Shown here: piece after piece, positions 47,509 to 54,690 of the stretch | Numbering within the stretch: the first letter of the stretch is position 1 | Layout of the letters: the number at the start of each line of letters is the position of its first letter | Source: a virus | Length of the DNA stretch: 64,000 nucleotides | IMG/VR virus record: IMGVR_UViG_3300046791_000443 | Coordinates: 1 to 64,000 of that record | Reading direction: 5' to 3' (one strand) | Program-made: the position numbers and the translations under genes | Notes under the pieces: model-generated | Told to the model about the DNA's origin: nothing | Database searches by the model: none | What the model saw: only the letters and a program-made list of their open reading frames with translations

Positions 47509-48474
47509 TCAGAACGCGACCCGCTCGAACTTGAGGCCGGGGCGGTTGATGCGGCCGGCGCACACCGGACCGATGCCGGCATCGACGCTGTCCTGGTTCT
47601 CGAGGTGGCGGCCGCACACCGAGCACGAGCTCGTGACCTGGGCGTAGGCGATCGCCGCTGCCATCGGGTCGGCTGCGATCAGCAGGATGCGGGCGATCAC
47701 CGCCGGGTTGACGTCGCGGCCAGGGCGGAAGGCGCCCTGGTTGATGCGGCCGTACTTGGCGGTGCCGTAGCCGCCCTCCGAGATCCAGATCAGGGTCGGG
47801 TCGTTGCGGTCGACCTGGAAGTGGATGCCCTCGAAGCGCAGCGTGAAACGCTTCAGGCCGGCTTCCTGGGCGCGCTGGAAGGCATCGACGATCCTGGAGA
47901 CGTCCATGGCCGGCGCGGCCGGGGCGGCCACCACAGGGGCCTGGATGGCCTTCTGGGCGCGGTCCTGGGCCCAGGCGGCGTCACGGGCCATGCCGCGATC
48001 GACCACGCCCTGGCGGCCCTCGGAGAGGATCCGACCGGCCTCGAGGGCCTCCAGGCAGCTGCGCAGGATGTCAGCGAAGGTCGCCGGCAGCTTGTCGCCG
48101 CGGGCCAGGGTCTTGCGGATCCAGGCGATCTGCGGGGCGGCCTCCTCGCGGATGGCGGCCTTCTGCTCCTGGCGGCGCTCCTTGGCGCGCTCGAGCTGGG
48201 CCGGGGCGGTCTTGCGCTCGAGGGCGCCCTTGCCCTTGCAGCTGAAGCAGGGGCCGCAGTCGCGGCCGCTGTAGCTGATGAAGCGGCCGGTGCCGCGGCA
48301 CTTGGTGCAGGCGATCCTGAAGGCCTTGGCGGCCGGCACCAGGCCGGTGCCCTGGGCGCGGATGCGGGCGAAGGCCTCGTCCTGGGGGAGGCTCTTGGGG
48401 GTCTCGGATATCTCGCCGCCGAAGAGATCAGAGAGGTCGTCGCCGTTGTTGAAGTCGATCGGTTGCTTGGTCAT
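47509..48474 (-). CDS. Zinc-finger protein with DnaJ-like and DUF6011-like motifs
   Basis: 321 residues, ATG at 48474 behind the shared leader. Residues about 55-85 carry two DnaJ-type CxxCxGxG-like repeats (CTKCRGTGRF and CFSCKGKGAL). A long Arg/Ala-rich helical region follows. The middle has LKRFTLRFEGIHFQVDRNDP. The C-terminus has CSVCGRHLENQDSVDAGIGP then VCAGR, the pattern of DUF6011. Binds at least two zinc sites. Likely nucleic-acid or protein binding; role in the infected cell unknown. Confidence 0.65.
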   Translation of the reverse strand: MTKQPIDFNNGDDLSDLFGGEISETPKSLPQDEAFARIRAQGTGLVPAAKAFRIACTKCRGTGRFISYSGRDCGPCFSCKGKGALERKTAPAQLERAKERRQEQKAAIREEAAPQIAWIRKTLARGDKLPATFADILRSCLEALEAGRILSEGRQGVVDRGMARDAAWAQDRAQKAIQAPVVAAPAAPAMDVSRIVDAFQRAQEAGLKRFTLRFEGIHFQVDRNDPTLIWISEGGYGTAKYGRINQGAFRPGRDVNPAVIARILLIAADPMAAAIAYAQVTSSCSVCGRHLENQDSVDAGIGPVCAGRINRPGLKFERVAF

Positions 48475-48499
48475 TTCAGTCTCCGTGGTTGGAGAAATG

Positions 48500-48529
48500 A
48501 TAATGGGGCCATTAAGGCCCCATCGTCAA
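48500..48529 (-). promoter_or_regulatory. Promoter with palindromic spacer
   Basis: Minus strand: -35 TTGACG (48524-48529), 18-bp spacer, -10 CATTAT (48500-48505). The spacer carries GGGGCC-TTAAT-GGCCCC. The flanks match the promoter at 49143 closely on both sides. It drives the zinc-finger gene. Confidence 0.75.
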
Positions 48530-48549
48530 CCCCTCCCTGGGGATTATTT

Positions 48550-48912
48550 TCAGCCGCGGACGGCCTTGAGGCCGAAGCCCGAGAAGGCCTCGAGCATCTC
48601 GTCGGTCACCTTGGGCGCCGACAGGTTGGTCACCGGGAAGATGCCCAGGACGACGGCGCTGTGGTCCCAGTCGTAGTTGCCGGCGGCGGCGTTGCGGGCC
48701 GCCTGCTCGCTGCCGTGCCAGGTCACCGCGAAGCCGCGGTCCTTGGCCCACCGGCCCTGGACGCCGCCGTAGGTCTTGCAGCCCTTGGCGGTGTGGTTCT
48801 GGAAGGCCTCCAGGGCGCGCGGGCAGCTGCGCACGACAGCGTGGGTGTAGGCCCTGGTGGCCTTGCGGGTGAACTCGCCGTGCGGGGTCGAGATCTTCAG
48901 GTTGAAGGTCAT
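48550..48912 (-). CDS. Small alpha/beta accessory protein
   Basis: 120 residues from the ATG at 48912; the longer frame overlaps the upstream gene. Starts MTFNLKISTPHGEFTRKATR, then AYTHAVVRSCPRALEAFQNH, KDRGFAVTWHGSEQAARNAA and a C-terminal acidic/Gly part. Reads like a compact domain with one Cys pair (SCPRA, KGCKTY). No family recognised. Confidence 0.55.
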   Translation of the reverse strand: MTFNLKISTPHGEFTRKATRAYTHAVVRSCPRALEAFQNHTAKGCKTYGGVQGRWAKDRGFAVTWHGSEQAARNAAAGNYDWDHSAVVLGIFPVTNLSAPKVTDEMLEAFSGFGLKAVRG

Positions 48913-48913
48913 G

Positions 48914-49117
48914 TCAGGCTCCGATCTTCTTGAGGGCGCCGCGCAGCTCGTCGGCGGCGTTGCTGACGTCGAGCAGCTTCTGGATGCGGGCGAACTCGGC
49001 ACCCATGCCGTGCGCCCGGTCGGCCTGCTCGTTGTAGTGCTGGCTGGCCTTGAACAGGCCGAAGGTGATGAGGGCCAGGTCGTCCTTGCTGACTTCGATG
49101 GTGATCTTGTCGGTCAT
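48914..49117 (-). CDS. Small helical protein with shared leader
   Basis: 67 residues, ATG at 49117 behind the shared leader. Begins MTDKITIEVSKDDLALITFG, then helices (KASQHYNEQADRAHGMGAEF, RIQKLLDVSNAADELRGALK). First of a two-gene unit after the promoter at 49143. Function unknown. Confidence 0.55.
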   Translation of the reverse strand: MTDKITIEVSKDDLALITFGLFKASQHYNEQADRAHGMGAEFARIQKLLDVSNAADELRGALKKIGA

Positions 49118-49142
49118 TTCAGTCTCCGTGGTTGGTGAAATG

Positions 49143-49172
49143 ATAATGGGGCCGTTACGGCCCCACTGTCAA
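49143..49172 (-). promoter_or_regulatory. Promoter with perfect palindromic spacer
   Basis: Minus strand: -35 TTGACA (49167-49172), 18-bp spacer, -10 CATTAT (49143-49148). The spacer holds the most perfect palindrome of the set: GGGGCCGT-A-ACGGCCCC. The whole gap 49118-49198 is nearly the same as 48475-48549, including GGCTGAAAATAATCCCC. Confidence 0.8.
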
Positions 49173-49198
49173 CACCCCCTTGGGGATTATTTTCAGCC

Positions 49199-49393
49199 CT
49201 ACGCACCTGCCCTGGTCGCGGCGTCGATCGCCACGATCCGTGTCTCGATGACACGCCAGCGGCCCTTCAGCTTGCGTGCCTCGCGCATCGCGTCGGCACG
49301 GCTCTCGTAGGTCGAGTAGGACGTCACGACGTCCCACTTCTCGGTCCGCGGATCCTGGAAGATCTGCTGCAGCTCAAACACGCTCCCGCTCAT
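49199..49393 (-). CDS. Small protein related to the one at 45993
   Basis: 64 residues, ATG at 49393 with GAGGAC. Sequence FELQQIFQDPRTEKWDVVTS, then YESRADAMREARKLKGRW and RVIETRIVAIDAATR. The pattern is that of the protein at 45993 (paralogues). Last gene of the five-gene run from the promoter at 50450. Unknown function. Confidence 0.55.
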   Translation of the reverse strand: MSGSVFELQQIFQDPRTEKWDVVTSYSTYESRADAMREARKLKGRWRVIETRIVAIDAATRAGA

Positions 49394-49396
49394 TGG

Positions 49397-49624
49397 TCAG
49401 TCCTCGTTGGGGTTGGTTGTGATCATGCGCTCGACGATGCGGCCGGCGAGGCCCTTGAAGGGCGCCGCGTAGATGCTGCGGAAGCGATCGTCGCGGGCGA
49501 TGAAGTCGTTGCCGCTCTTGCGTCGGTAGACCTCACCGATCAGCTGCCCGTCGGCGTAGACGAAGCGGCTGGTGCTGTGGTGGAGGCCGAAGTGGCCGAT
49601 GCGGGAGCCGAAGGTGATGTTCAT
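49397..49624 (-). CDS. Small beta-rich protein, paralogue family
   Basis: 75 residues, ATG at 49624 with GAGGAT. Contains RFVYADGQLIGEVYRRKSG, matching RYVYMNGLLIGEIREHS in the protein at 50134. It ends ERMITTNPNED, close to the IETDPNED end of the gene just upstream. Beta-rich and probably single domain. Function unknown. Confidence 0.55.
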   Translation of the reverse strand: MNITFGSRIGHFGLHHSTSRFVYADGQLIGEVYRRKSGNDFIARDDRFRSIYAAPFKGLAGRIVERMITTNPNED

Positions 49625-49627
49625 GGC

Positions 49628-49828
49628 TCAATCCTCGTTGGGGTCGGTTTCGATCATGCCGACGCCGATCGGCAGCTTCAGCTTCCTGGCGTTGCGCCGG
49701 AACCACGCCTGGGCGGCGCGCTCGGCTTCCGGGTAGGTGGCGAAGGCGCGCAGGCTGCCGTCGGGGAATGCGACCATCCAGTCGCCGTCCAGCTTGCAGA
49801 TGTGTGAGCGGCCCTGGTTGGGGATCAT
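49628..49828 (-). CDS. Small protein, paralogue family
   Basis: 66 residues, ATG at 49828 with GGGAGG. Begins MIPNQGRSHICKLDGDWMVA, then FPDGSLRAFATYPEAERAAQ and AWFRRNARKLKLPIGVGM. Shares the C-terminal xxTxPNED end with its downstream neighbour. A WxVxFPDG-type motif suggests a small DNA- or protein-binding domain. Unknown. Confidence 0.55.
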   Translation of the reverse strand: MIPNQGRSHICKLDGDWMVAFPDGSLRAFATYPEAERAAQAWFRRNARKLKLPIGVGMIETDPNED

Positions 49829-49831
49829 GGC

Positions 49832-50131
49832 TCAGCCTCCCGTGATCGCGGCGAACAGGGCCCGCCGGTCGCGTTCCGCCTTGGAGAAGGCGATCTGAAC
49901 GTGGAGGCTGGGCTTGCGCACGGCGTGCCACCTGGGGCCGAAGGTGGCCTGGTAGCGGCCACCGATCTGGCGGCGGATGATCTTGGTGTAGCCTGCGACC
50001 AGGCGCTGGACGCCCGCGACCATGAGGCGGTCGGAGACGACCCGGCCGGCACCGAAGCCGATCATGTCGCCCGGCAGGGTGACGCGGCTGGCACGGTACT
50101 GGGTGCCCTTGTGGGTGATCTCGATGTTCAT
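49832..50131 (-). CDS. Small basic protein
   Basis: 99 residues from the ATG at 50131; the longer frame overlaps the gene upstream. Begins MNIEITHKGTQYRASRVTLP, then MVAGVQRLVAGYTKIIRRQI, GGRYQATFGPRWHAVRKPS and a charged end. Basic, so nucleic-acid binding is possible. Unknown family. Confidence 0.55.
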   Translation of the reverse strand: MNIEITHKGTQYRASRVTLPGDMIGFGAGRVVSDRLMVAGVQRLVAGYTKIIRRQIGGRYQATFGPRWHAVRKPSLHVQIAFSKAERDRRALFAAITGG

Positions 50132-50133
50132 GT

Positions 50134-50424
50134 TCAGCCCTCGACCAGAGACCGGGCATAGCCCGTGATGATGGCGACGTTCGCGAGCCGCACCCGCACC
50201 CGATGCTCGATCTCGACCAGCAGCTTCTTCTGCACCCAGCCACTGACGTTGACCCGCGGCAGCCAGGTGCCCTCGACAGGCACGAAACTCAGGTTCTTCC
50301 GGTACTCCCGGCCCTGGAAGTGGTCGCTGTGCTCCCGGATCTCTCCGATCAGCAGGCCGTTCATGTAGACGTACCGCTTGGGGCCGAGCGCCCGGTCGTT
50401 GATCTTGGTGGTGAGGTTCAGCAT
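50134..50424 (-). CDS. Small beta-rich protein, first of operon
   Basis: 96 residues, ATG at 50424 behind the shared leader (CCAACCACGGAGACACC). Contains RYVYMNGLLIGEIREHS, LSFVPVEGTWLPRVNVSG and VQKKLLVEIEHRVRVRLANV. Paralogue of the protein at 49397. First of five small genes read down to 49199. Function unknown. Confidence 0.6.
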   Translation of the reverse strand: MLNLTTKINDRALGPKRYVYMNGLLIGEIREHSDHFQGREYRKNLSFVPVEGTWLPRVNVSGWVQKKLLVEIEHRVRVRLANVAIITGYARSLVEG

Positions 50425-50449
50425 TGGTGTCTCCGTGGTTGGTCCGAAG

Positions 50450-50479
50450 ATAATGATGCATTAACGGCACCAGTGTCAA
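50450..50479 (-). promoter_or_regulatory. Promoter of the repeated type
   Basis: Minus strand: -35 TTGACA (50474-50479), 18-bp spacer, -10 CATTAT (50450-50455). The palindrome is degenerate here (GGTGCCGTTAATGCATC), so it may be controlled differently from its sisters. Drives the five-gene run from 50424 down to 49199. Confidence 0.7.
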
Positions 50480-50603
50480 CAGCCCCGGCAAACTAATTCA
50501 CATGAATTTTACTGCCCGCCCCACGGCCCGAAAGTGACCGATCCTGGATGCCCCCGTGCAAGCCTGGATAACAGTGGACACTGGGGAGAATTAGCTTTCC
50601 TAA

Positions 50604-50686
50604 TGTCCCGCGAGCAACTTAGTGGAGGCGTATTGACACACTGTCCCACGAGGGCAGATGCTTCCTGTCCCGCGAATATCGCGCGG
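50604..50686 (+). promoter_or_regulatory. Plus-strand promoter region with TGTCCC(G/A)CGA operators
   Basis: Three direct repeats TGTCCCRCGA at 50604-50613, 50642-50651 and 50666-50675 flank a -35 TTGACA at 50633-50638; the -10 about 17 bp on (AGATGC) is poor. The last repeat begins the stem CCCGCG-aatatcg-CGCGGG. The gap 50480-50705 holds no gene. It likely controls the protein at 50706, perhaps by binding an activator or repressor. Confidence 0.55.
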
Positions 50687-50705
50687 GGTAACGAGGAGAA
50701 CAGCA

Positions 50706-51320
50706 ATGCCTGCCAGGAACAGCACCCAGCGTCAGCGTCCGCGTCATGTTTTCGAGACCGAGATGGACTATCACGACGGCAGCGGGGCGGTGAAGGTCAA
50801 GCACCGGGCCAAGGTCGTCCACGCCCGCAGGGCGGTCAATCTGATCCTCACCGTTGCCGATATCGAGGAGTCACTGGCCCTTAACGGCACCGGTAACTCG
50901 ATGCTCTGCGCGATGAGCCAGAGCTGCAAGCGCCAGAAGAACCAGTTCCCGCACCCCTTCCTGGGGCCGATCGACTGGCTCTACAAGACCACCTTCGTGG
51001 CCACTGCCAAGGATGGCGACGGCAGGATCACCAAGTGCGTGAAGTACGAACACCGCGACGACATCGCCAAGCTGTTCGACAAGCCGGCCGGTCTGCGCAA
51101 GCTGATCGCGCGGGCCCAGGCGAACGACGGCAAGATCGCGGTCAGGCTGATGCCGCCGCGCAACCGTGCCGGCGAGAGCCGCCAGGGCGGCAACGTCCGC
51201 AACCCGACCGGCGCCCGCACGCGGCCGACCGACCTGGGCCGGGCCAGCAATCGCCGCTTTGCCGAGGTGCTGGCCGGTCGTGGGGTGTCGCTGCGGCCGG
51301 TGATCGAGGCTGCAGCCTAG
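50706..51320 (+). CDS. Basic protein behind an operator array
   Basis: 204 residues from the ATG at 50706 with GAGGAG; the frame runs upstream to 50658 without a good ribosome-binding site. Basic throughout. N-terminus MPARNSTQRQRPRHVFETEM; a fold-like core with VVHARRAVNLILTVADIEES, GNSMLCAMSQSCKRQKNQFP and DWLYKTTFVATAKDGDGR; then an Arg/Gly-rich end (NRAGESRQGGNVRNPTGART). Could bind nucleic acid. The only gene of its transcript. No family recognised. Confidence 0.6.
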   Translation: MPARNSTQRQRPRHVFETEMDYHDGSGAVKVKHRAKVVHARRAVNLILTVADIEESLALNGTGNSMLCAMSQSCKRQKNQFPHPFLGPIDWLYKTTFVATAKDGDGRITKCVKYEHRDDIAKLFDKPAGLRKLIARAQANDGKIAVRLMPPRNRAGESRQGGNVRNPTGARTRPTDLGRASNRRFAEVLAGRGVSLRPVIEAAA

Positions 51321-51342
51321 GCCCTGGGGGCGGCCCTGTGGA

Positions 51343-52662
51343 CTACCTCCGCAGGGCCGCCCACAGCCCGTCCTGGGTGCGGTTCTTCGACCAGGCCATG
51401 TTGATGACCGCCTGGTCGACCGTCTGCCTGGCGGCGAGCTCGTAGCTGTAGACCAGGTCGCTCGCCTGGCCGCGGCGCTGCAGCCGGCCGATCGTCTGGT
51501 CGTAGAGCTCGAGGTCGTCCGGCGTCTGCCACCAGATGATGCTGTTGCCGCCTCCCTGGAGGTTGAGGCCGTGCCCGGCCGAGGCCGGATGGATCCCCAT
51601 CACCGGCAGCCGGCCGGCGTTCCAGTCCGCGATCGTGGCCTCGTCGTTGGTGCTGCTGCCGCCGATGAAGGGCAGCCCAGGCCACCGCCGCAGCATCATG
51701 GCGAGCTGCTCGCGGAACTCGTAGGCGATCAGGGTCGGCCGTCCGTTCTGCTCTTCCAGAATTTCCTCGATTGCCTCGAGGCGATAGCCATCAAGACCCA
51801 CAGGGTCACCAGCATTATCGTAAACGAAACCGCTGGCCATCTGTCGAAGCTTGCCGCGCAGCACGCCGTTGTTGCCGGCGATGATGTCGTGGTCAGACAA
51901 GACGCTGGTCCGCCGAAAATCGTCGTACTGCTGGCGCAGAGCGGCGGGGAGATCGAGCTCGATGGGAGGCCTGACGATCGTGGGTAGCTCAACGGCGTCG
52001 TCCTCCAGCACATAGGTCCAGGGCTTGATGATGTCGGCCAGCTCGGCGGGCGTGTCCTTGAAGGCGCACCAGCGGTGCTGCTCGTAGTCTTCCGGGTAGA
52101 AGTACTGGCGCAACCACTTGTCGTAGTTCCGGCCGAACATGTTGAGGCCGACGGTCGCCGCCATGCCGTAGAGGCTGGTCAGCCCGTTGGGCGCCGGCGT
52201 GCCGGTGCCGCCGCTCTTGATGCCGAAGCCCCTGGTGAGGTCGCGCATCTCCTTCTGGCGCTTGCCGGTGCCGTTGCGCCAGCGGCTGAGCTCGTCGAAC
52301 ACGATCGCGTCGCAGCCGTGCGTGCCGTCCGCGACGATCTTGCAGGCCATCTCGACGTTCACGACCAGGATGTCGGTCTGCGCCTGGACGGCATCGCGCT
52401 GGCGCCTGGCCGTCATCTCGCCGGTGCAGAGGACCATCGACAGCGGGATGCTCCACTTGTCGCGCTCCTGGCGCCACACGTTGTTGACGACGCGCAGCGG
52501 CGCCACGACCATGACGCGCCTGGCCGCCTTGCTCTCGAGCCAGTCCTGCATCGCCATCAGGTAGGCCAGCGTCTTGCCGGTCCCCATCCTGGCGAACAGC
52601 ATCGAGTGATCGCGCTCGAACACGAACTGGCTGGCGTCGACCTGGTAGTTGGCGGGCTTCAT
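51343..52662 (-). CDS. SNF2-family DEAD/DEAH-type helicase
   Basis: 439 residues from the ATG at 52662 with AGGAAG, overlapping the previous stop (ATGA); the longer frame was rejected. Motifs of superfamily 2: I LFARMGTGKTLAYL (GKT at 29-31), Ia VMVVAPLRVV, II VFDELSRW near 121, III GGTGTPAPNGL, V GIHPASAGHGLNLQGG and VI DQTIGRLQRRGQ. Typical of the compact SNF2-like helicase found in phage replication blocks. Likely remodels DNA during replication or repair. Adjacent to the VRR-NUC nuclease. Confidence 0.85.
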   Translation of the reverse strand: MKPANYQVDASQFVFERDHSMLFARMGTGKTLAYLMAMQDWLESKAARRVMVVAPLRVVNNVWRQERDKWSIPLSMVLCTGEMTARRQRDAVQAQTDILVVNVEMACKIVADGTHGCDAIVFDELSRWRNGTGKRQKEMRDLTRGFGIKSGGTGTPAPNGLTSLYGMAATVGLNMFGRNYDKWLRQYFYPEDYEQHRWCAFKDTPAELADIIKPWTYVLEDDAVELPTIVRPPIELDLPAALRQQYDDFRRTSVLSDHDIIAGNNGVLRGKLRQMASGFVYDNAGDPVGLDGYRLEAIEEILEEQNGRPTLIAYEFREQLAMMLRRWPGLPFIGGSSTNDEATIADWNAGRLPVMGIHPASAGHGLNLQGGGNSIIWWQTPDDLELYDQTIGRLQRRGQASDLVYSYELAARQTVDQAVINMAWSKNRTQDGLWAALRR

Positions 52663-52943
52663 TCGGGCTTCCTGAACTTGATGACCTCGGCGCTGGCCGG
52701 GAACCGCTTGCGGAACCGGACCATAGCCTCGTGGTGCTGGCGCAGCGCGTCGCGTTGCGCCCACAGCTCCATGTCGATCGCGAGCTGACGCGCGCGGGCG
52801 ACCTCGCCCAGGTCACCGTCGGGCGCGTGGCCCTTGGCGATCGCGAGCTCGCGTCGGCGCGCCCACTGGCGGATCAGGCTGGGCGCCAGCGGGTCGCTGG
52901 CGCGCAGCACGAAGGTTGGCTCGACGAGCTCGAGCTTGGACAT
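52659..52943 (-). CDS. Small helical protein between helicase and nuclease
   Basis: 94 residues from the ATG at 52943. Helical and basic: MSKLELVEPTFVLRASDPLA, PSLIRQWARRRELAIAKGHA, VARARQLAIDMELWAQRDAL. Its start is two bases from the stop of the VRR-NUC gene and its stop overlaps the helicase start. Probably a partner of one of them. Not recognised. Confidence 0.6.
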   Translation of the reverse strand: MSKLELVEPTFVLRASDPLAPSLIRQWARRRELAIAKGHAPDGDLGEVARARQLAIDMELWAQRDALRQHHEAMVRFRKRFPASAEVIKFRKPE

Positions 52944-52945
52944 GG

Positions 52946-53227
52946 TCACCCCCGCTTGCGGCAGATGGCACAGAACTGCGTGTACGACGCCACCTCCCAG
53001 GCCGGGATCCCCATCGCCGTGAGGTAGGTCTGCCAGTGCAGCTGCATGGCCGACTTGCGTCCGGTGCCCTTCGGATGTTTGAACTCGAGAAAGGCTGCGA
53101 ACCTGGGCAGGATCAGCAGACGATCGTGGAAGCCGCGCGTTCCCGGCGTCCTGATCTTGAGAAGGCGGCCTCCCTGGGCCTCGGCGTAGGTCCGACATTT
53201 CTTTTCAAGGTCACGTTCCAGGGCCAT
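52946..53227 (-). CDS. VRR-NUC domain nuclease
   Basis: 93 residues, ATG at 53227. The VRR-NUC pattern is complete: an N-terminal Glu helix (ALERDLEKKCRTYAEAQGG), KIRTPGTRGFHDRLLILP with the catalytic Asp, AAFLEFKHPKGTGRKS with Glu and Lys, and QLHWQTYLTAMGIPAWEV. This standalone domain is a structure-specific nuclease or Holliday-junction resolvase-like enzyme in many phages. First gene read leftward from the divergent promoter. Confidence 0.85.
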   Translation of the reverse strand: MALERDLEKKCRTYAEAQGGRLLKIRTPGTRGFHDRLLILPRFAAFLEFKHPKGTGRKSAMQLHWQTYLTAMGIPAWEVASYTQFCAICRKRG

Positions 53228-53253
53228 AATGGGCTCTCCACAGTGGTGGGACT

Positions 53254-53296
53254 ATAGTGGTGTGTAATTGACACCACTATCGTGGTCAAGTATGAC
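53254..53296. promoter_or_regulatory. Divergent promoter with 10-bp inverted-repeat operator
   Basis: A perfect inverted repeat ATAGTGGTGT-gtaattg-ACACCACTAT spans 53254-53280. Plus promoter: -35 TTGACA (53268-53273), 17-bp spacer, -10 TATGAC (53291-53296). A minus -35 TTGACC (53284-53289) with a weaker -10 TACACA (53261-53266) faces left. The operator covers both. It separates the leftward VRR-NUC/helicase genes from the rightward replication genes. Confidence 0.7.
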
Positions 53297-53339
53297 TGCC
53301 CGCCACGCTACCCCGAACCTAGAATGAGGAGACCTCCAG

Positions 53340-53516
53340 ATGGCCGCCAGGATGCCAAAAAACAAGAACACAGTCAGGGCGCATGTTCAGATGCCGCCGG
53401 CCTGGAAGAGGCTGATCGATCGTGCTGCGCGCGAGCTCAACATGAGCCGCAGCAATTTCATCGCCAACGCGGCCAAGACCGCCGCCGAGGCGGCGCTCGT
53501 CCAGGCGAAGAAGTAG
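53340..53516 (+). CDS. Ribbon-helix-helix regulator
   Basis: 58 residues, ATG at 53340 with GAGGAG. The translation has a basic arm (MAARMPKNKNT), a strand (VRAHVQM), a first helix (PPAWKRLIDRAARELN) and, after MSR, a second helix (SNFIANAAKTAAEAALVQ). This is the ribbon-helix-helix plan of CopG/Arc and DUF1778-type regulators, which bind inverted repeats as dimers. It is the first gene after the palindromic operator at 53254, so self-control of the divergent promoter is likely. Confidence 0.75.
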   Translation: MAARMPKNKNTVRAHVQMPPAWKRLIDRAARELNMSRSNFIANAAKTAAEAALVQAKK

Positions 53517-53519
53517 CGC

Positions 53520-54626
53520 ATGCCGACCCGTCACGCCGTCTACGGCGGCTCCAACGCATCGATGTGGCTCAACTGCCCAGGCGGCGTGGCGCTGCGCACC
53601 CAGGTGCCGAAGCGGCCCGCCGGCCAGGCCGCGATCCACGGCAGCGCCCAGCACGAGATCATGGAGCAGCTGCTGCTCGAGCCCAACAACACGCCCGACA
53701 TGTACGGCGGCGCCGTCATCCTGGGCGTGACGATCGAGCAGGAGCATGTCAACGCCGTCGCCCTGGCGCTCGAGGAGTTCCTCAAGATCGAGGAGACCTT
53801 CCCCGAGGATGCCATCATCTATTCCGAGCGCGAGGTGGCGCTGAGCGACGAGGCCTTCGGCACGCTCGACGCGGCCATCATCCACGGCAAGCGCGCCGCC
53901 ATCATCGACTTCAAGTTTGGCCAGGAGGAAGTCGAGGCTGACAGCGACCAGGGGAAGACCTACGCGGTCTACTGCATGGAGAGCCTGCCGGAGTTCAAGG
54001 ACGTCGAGGAGATCGAGCTCTACATCATCCAGCCGGCGCTCGACCCGGCGGTCGACAAGCTGGTCGTCTCGCGCGAGATCATCGAGACCTTCAAGACCAC
54101 CCTGGTCACCGCCATCCGGGTTTCCAAGCAGCCCCAGGCGCCCTACGTCGAAGGCGAATGGTGCAAGTACTGCGACGCCAAGCTGGTGTGCCCGCCCAAG
54201 ACCCAGCGCCTCGAGACGCTGACGGCGCCCAACCACATCCTCGACCTGGCCGAGCTCGGCGCCCAGCTCAAGAAGATCAAGGCCTGGGAGAAGTGGGCCG
54301 ACGAGGCCCAGGAGCGGCTGCAGCACGAGATCGAGAACGGCGCCAAGGGCACCGGCTGGAAGCTGGTCGCCAAGCGCGCCATCCGCAAATGGAAGAGCGA
54401 GCCCGACACCGTCGCCATGTTCAGGAAGGCCAAGATCCCGGCCGCCAAGTACATGGTCACCGAGCTGGTCTCGCCGGCCCAGGCCGAGAAGCTGGTGCCG
54501 AAATCCCTGGTCACGCCCCTGGCCAACCCGGTCTCGTCCGGGAACACGATTGCCCCAGCCGACGATCGTCGACCGGAAGTGATCAACACCGCGGCGATCG
54601 CTGCGGTCTTGAAAAGGATCACCTGA
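53520..54626 (+). CDS. DUF2800 family PD-(D/E)XK nuclease
   Basis: 368 residues, ATG at 53520. The Cas4-like DUF2800 pattern is visible: GSNASMWLNCPGGVALRTQV, IHGSAQHEIMEQLLL, RAAIIDFKFGQEEVEADSD (catalytic Asp and Lys), QGKTYAVYCMES, and EGEWCKYCDAKLVCPP (Cys cluster, likely Fe-S or zinc). A helical C-terminal part follows. Probably a recombination or processing nuclease that works with the polymerase and the ssDNA-binding candidate. Confidence 0.8.
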   Translation: MPTRHAVYGGSNASMWLNCPGGVALRTQVPKRPAGQAAIHGSAQHEIMEQLLLEPNNTPDMYGGAVILGVTIEQEHVNAVALALEEFLKIEETFPEDAIIYSEREVALSDEAFGTLDAAIIHGKRAAIIDFKFGQEEVEADSDQGKTYAVYCMESLPEFKDVEEIELYIIQPALDPAVDKLVVSREIIETFKTTLVTAIRVSKQPQAPYVEGEWCKYCDAKLVCPPKTQRLETLTAPNHILDLAELGAQLKKIKAWEKWADEAQERLQHEIENGAKGTGWKLVAKRAIRKWKSEPDTVAMFRKAKIPAAKYMVTELVSPAQAEKLVPKSLVTPLANPVSSGNTIAPADDRRPEVINTAAIAAVLKRIT

Positions 54627-54690
54627 TCCTTATGATGCGACTGTCGCTTAACGGCGGCATTAACCGGTAACACGAAAAGCGAGAACGAAG

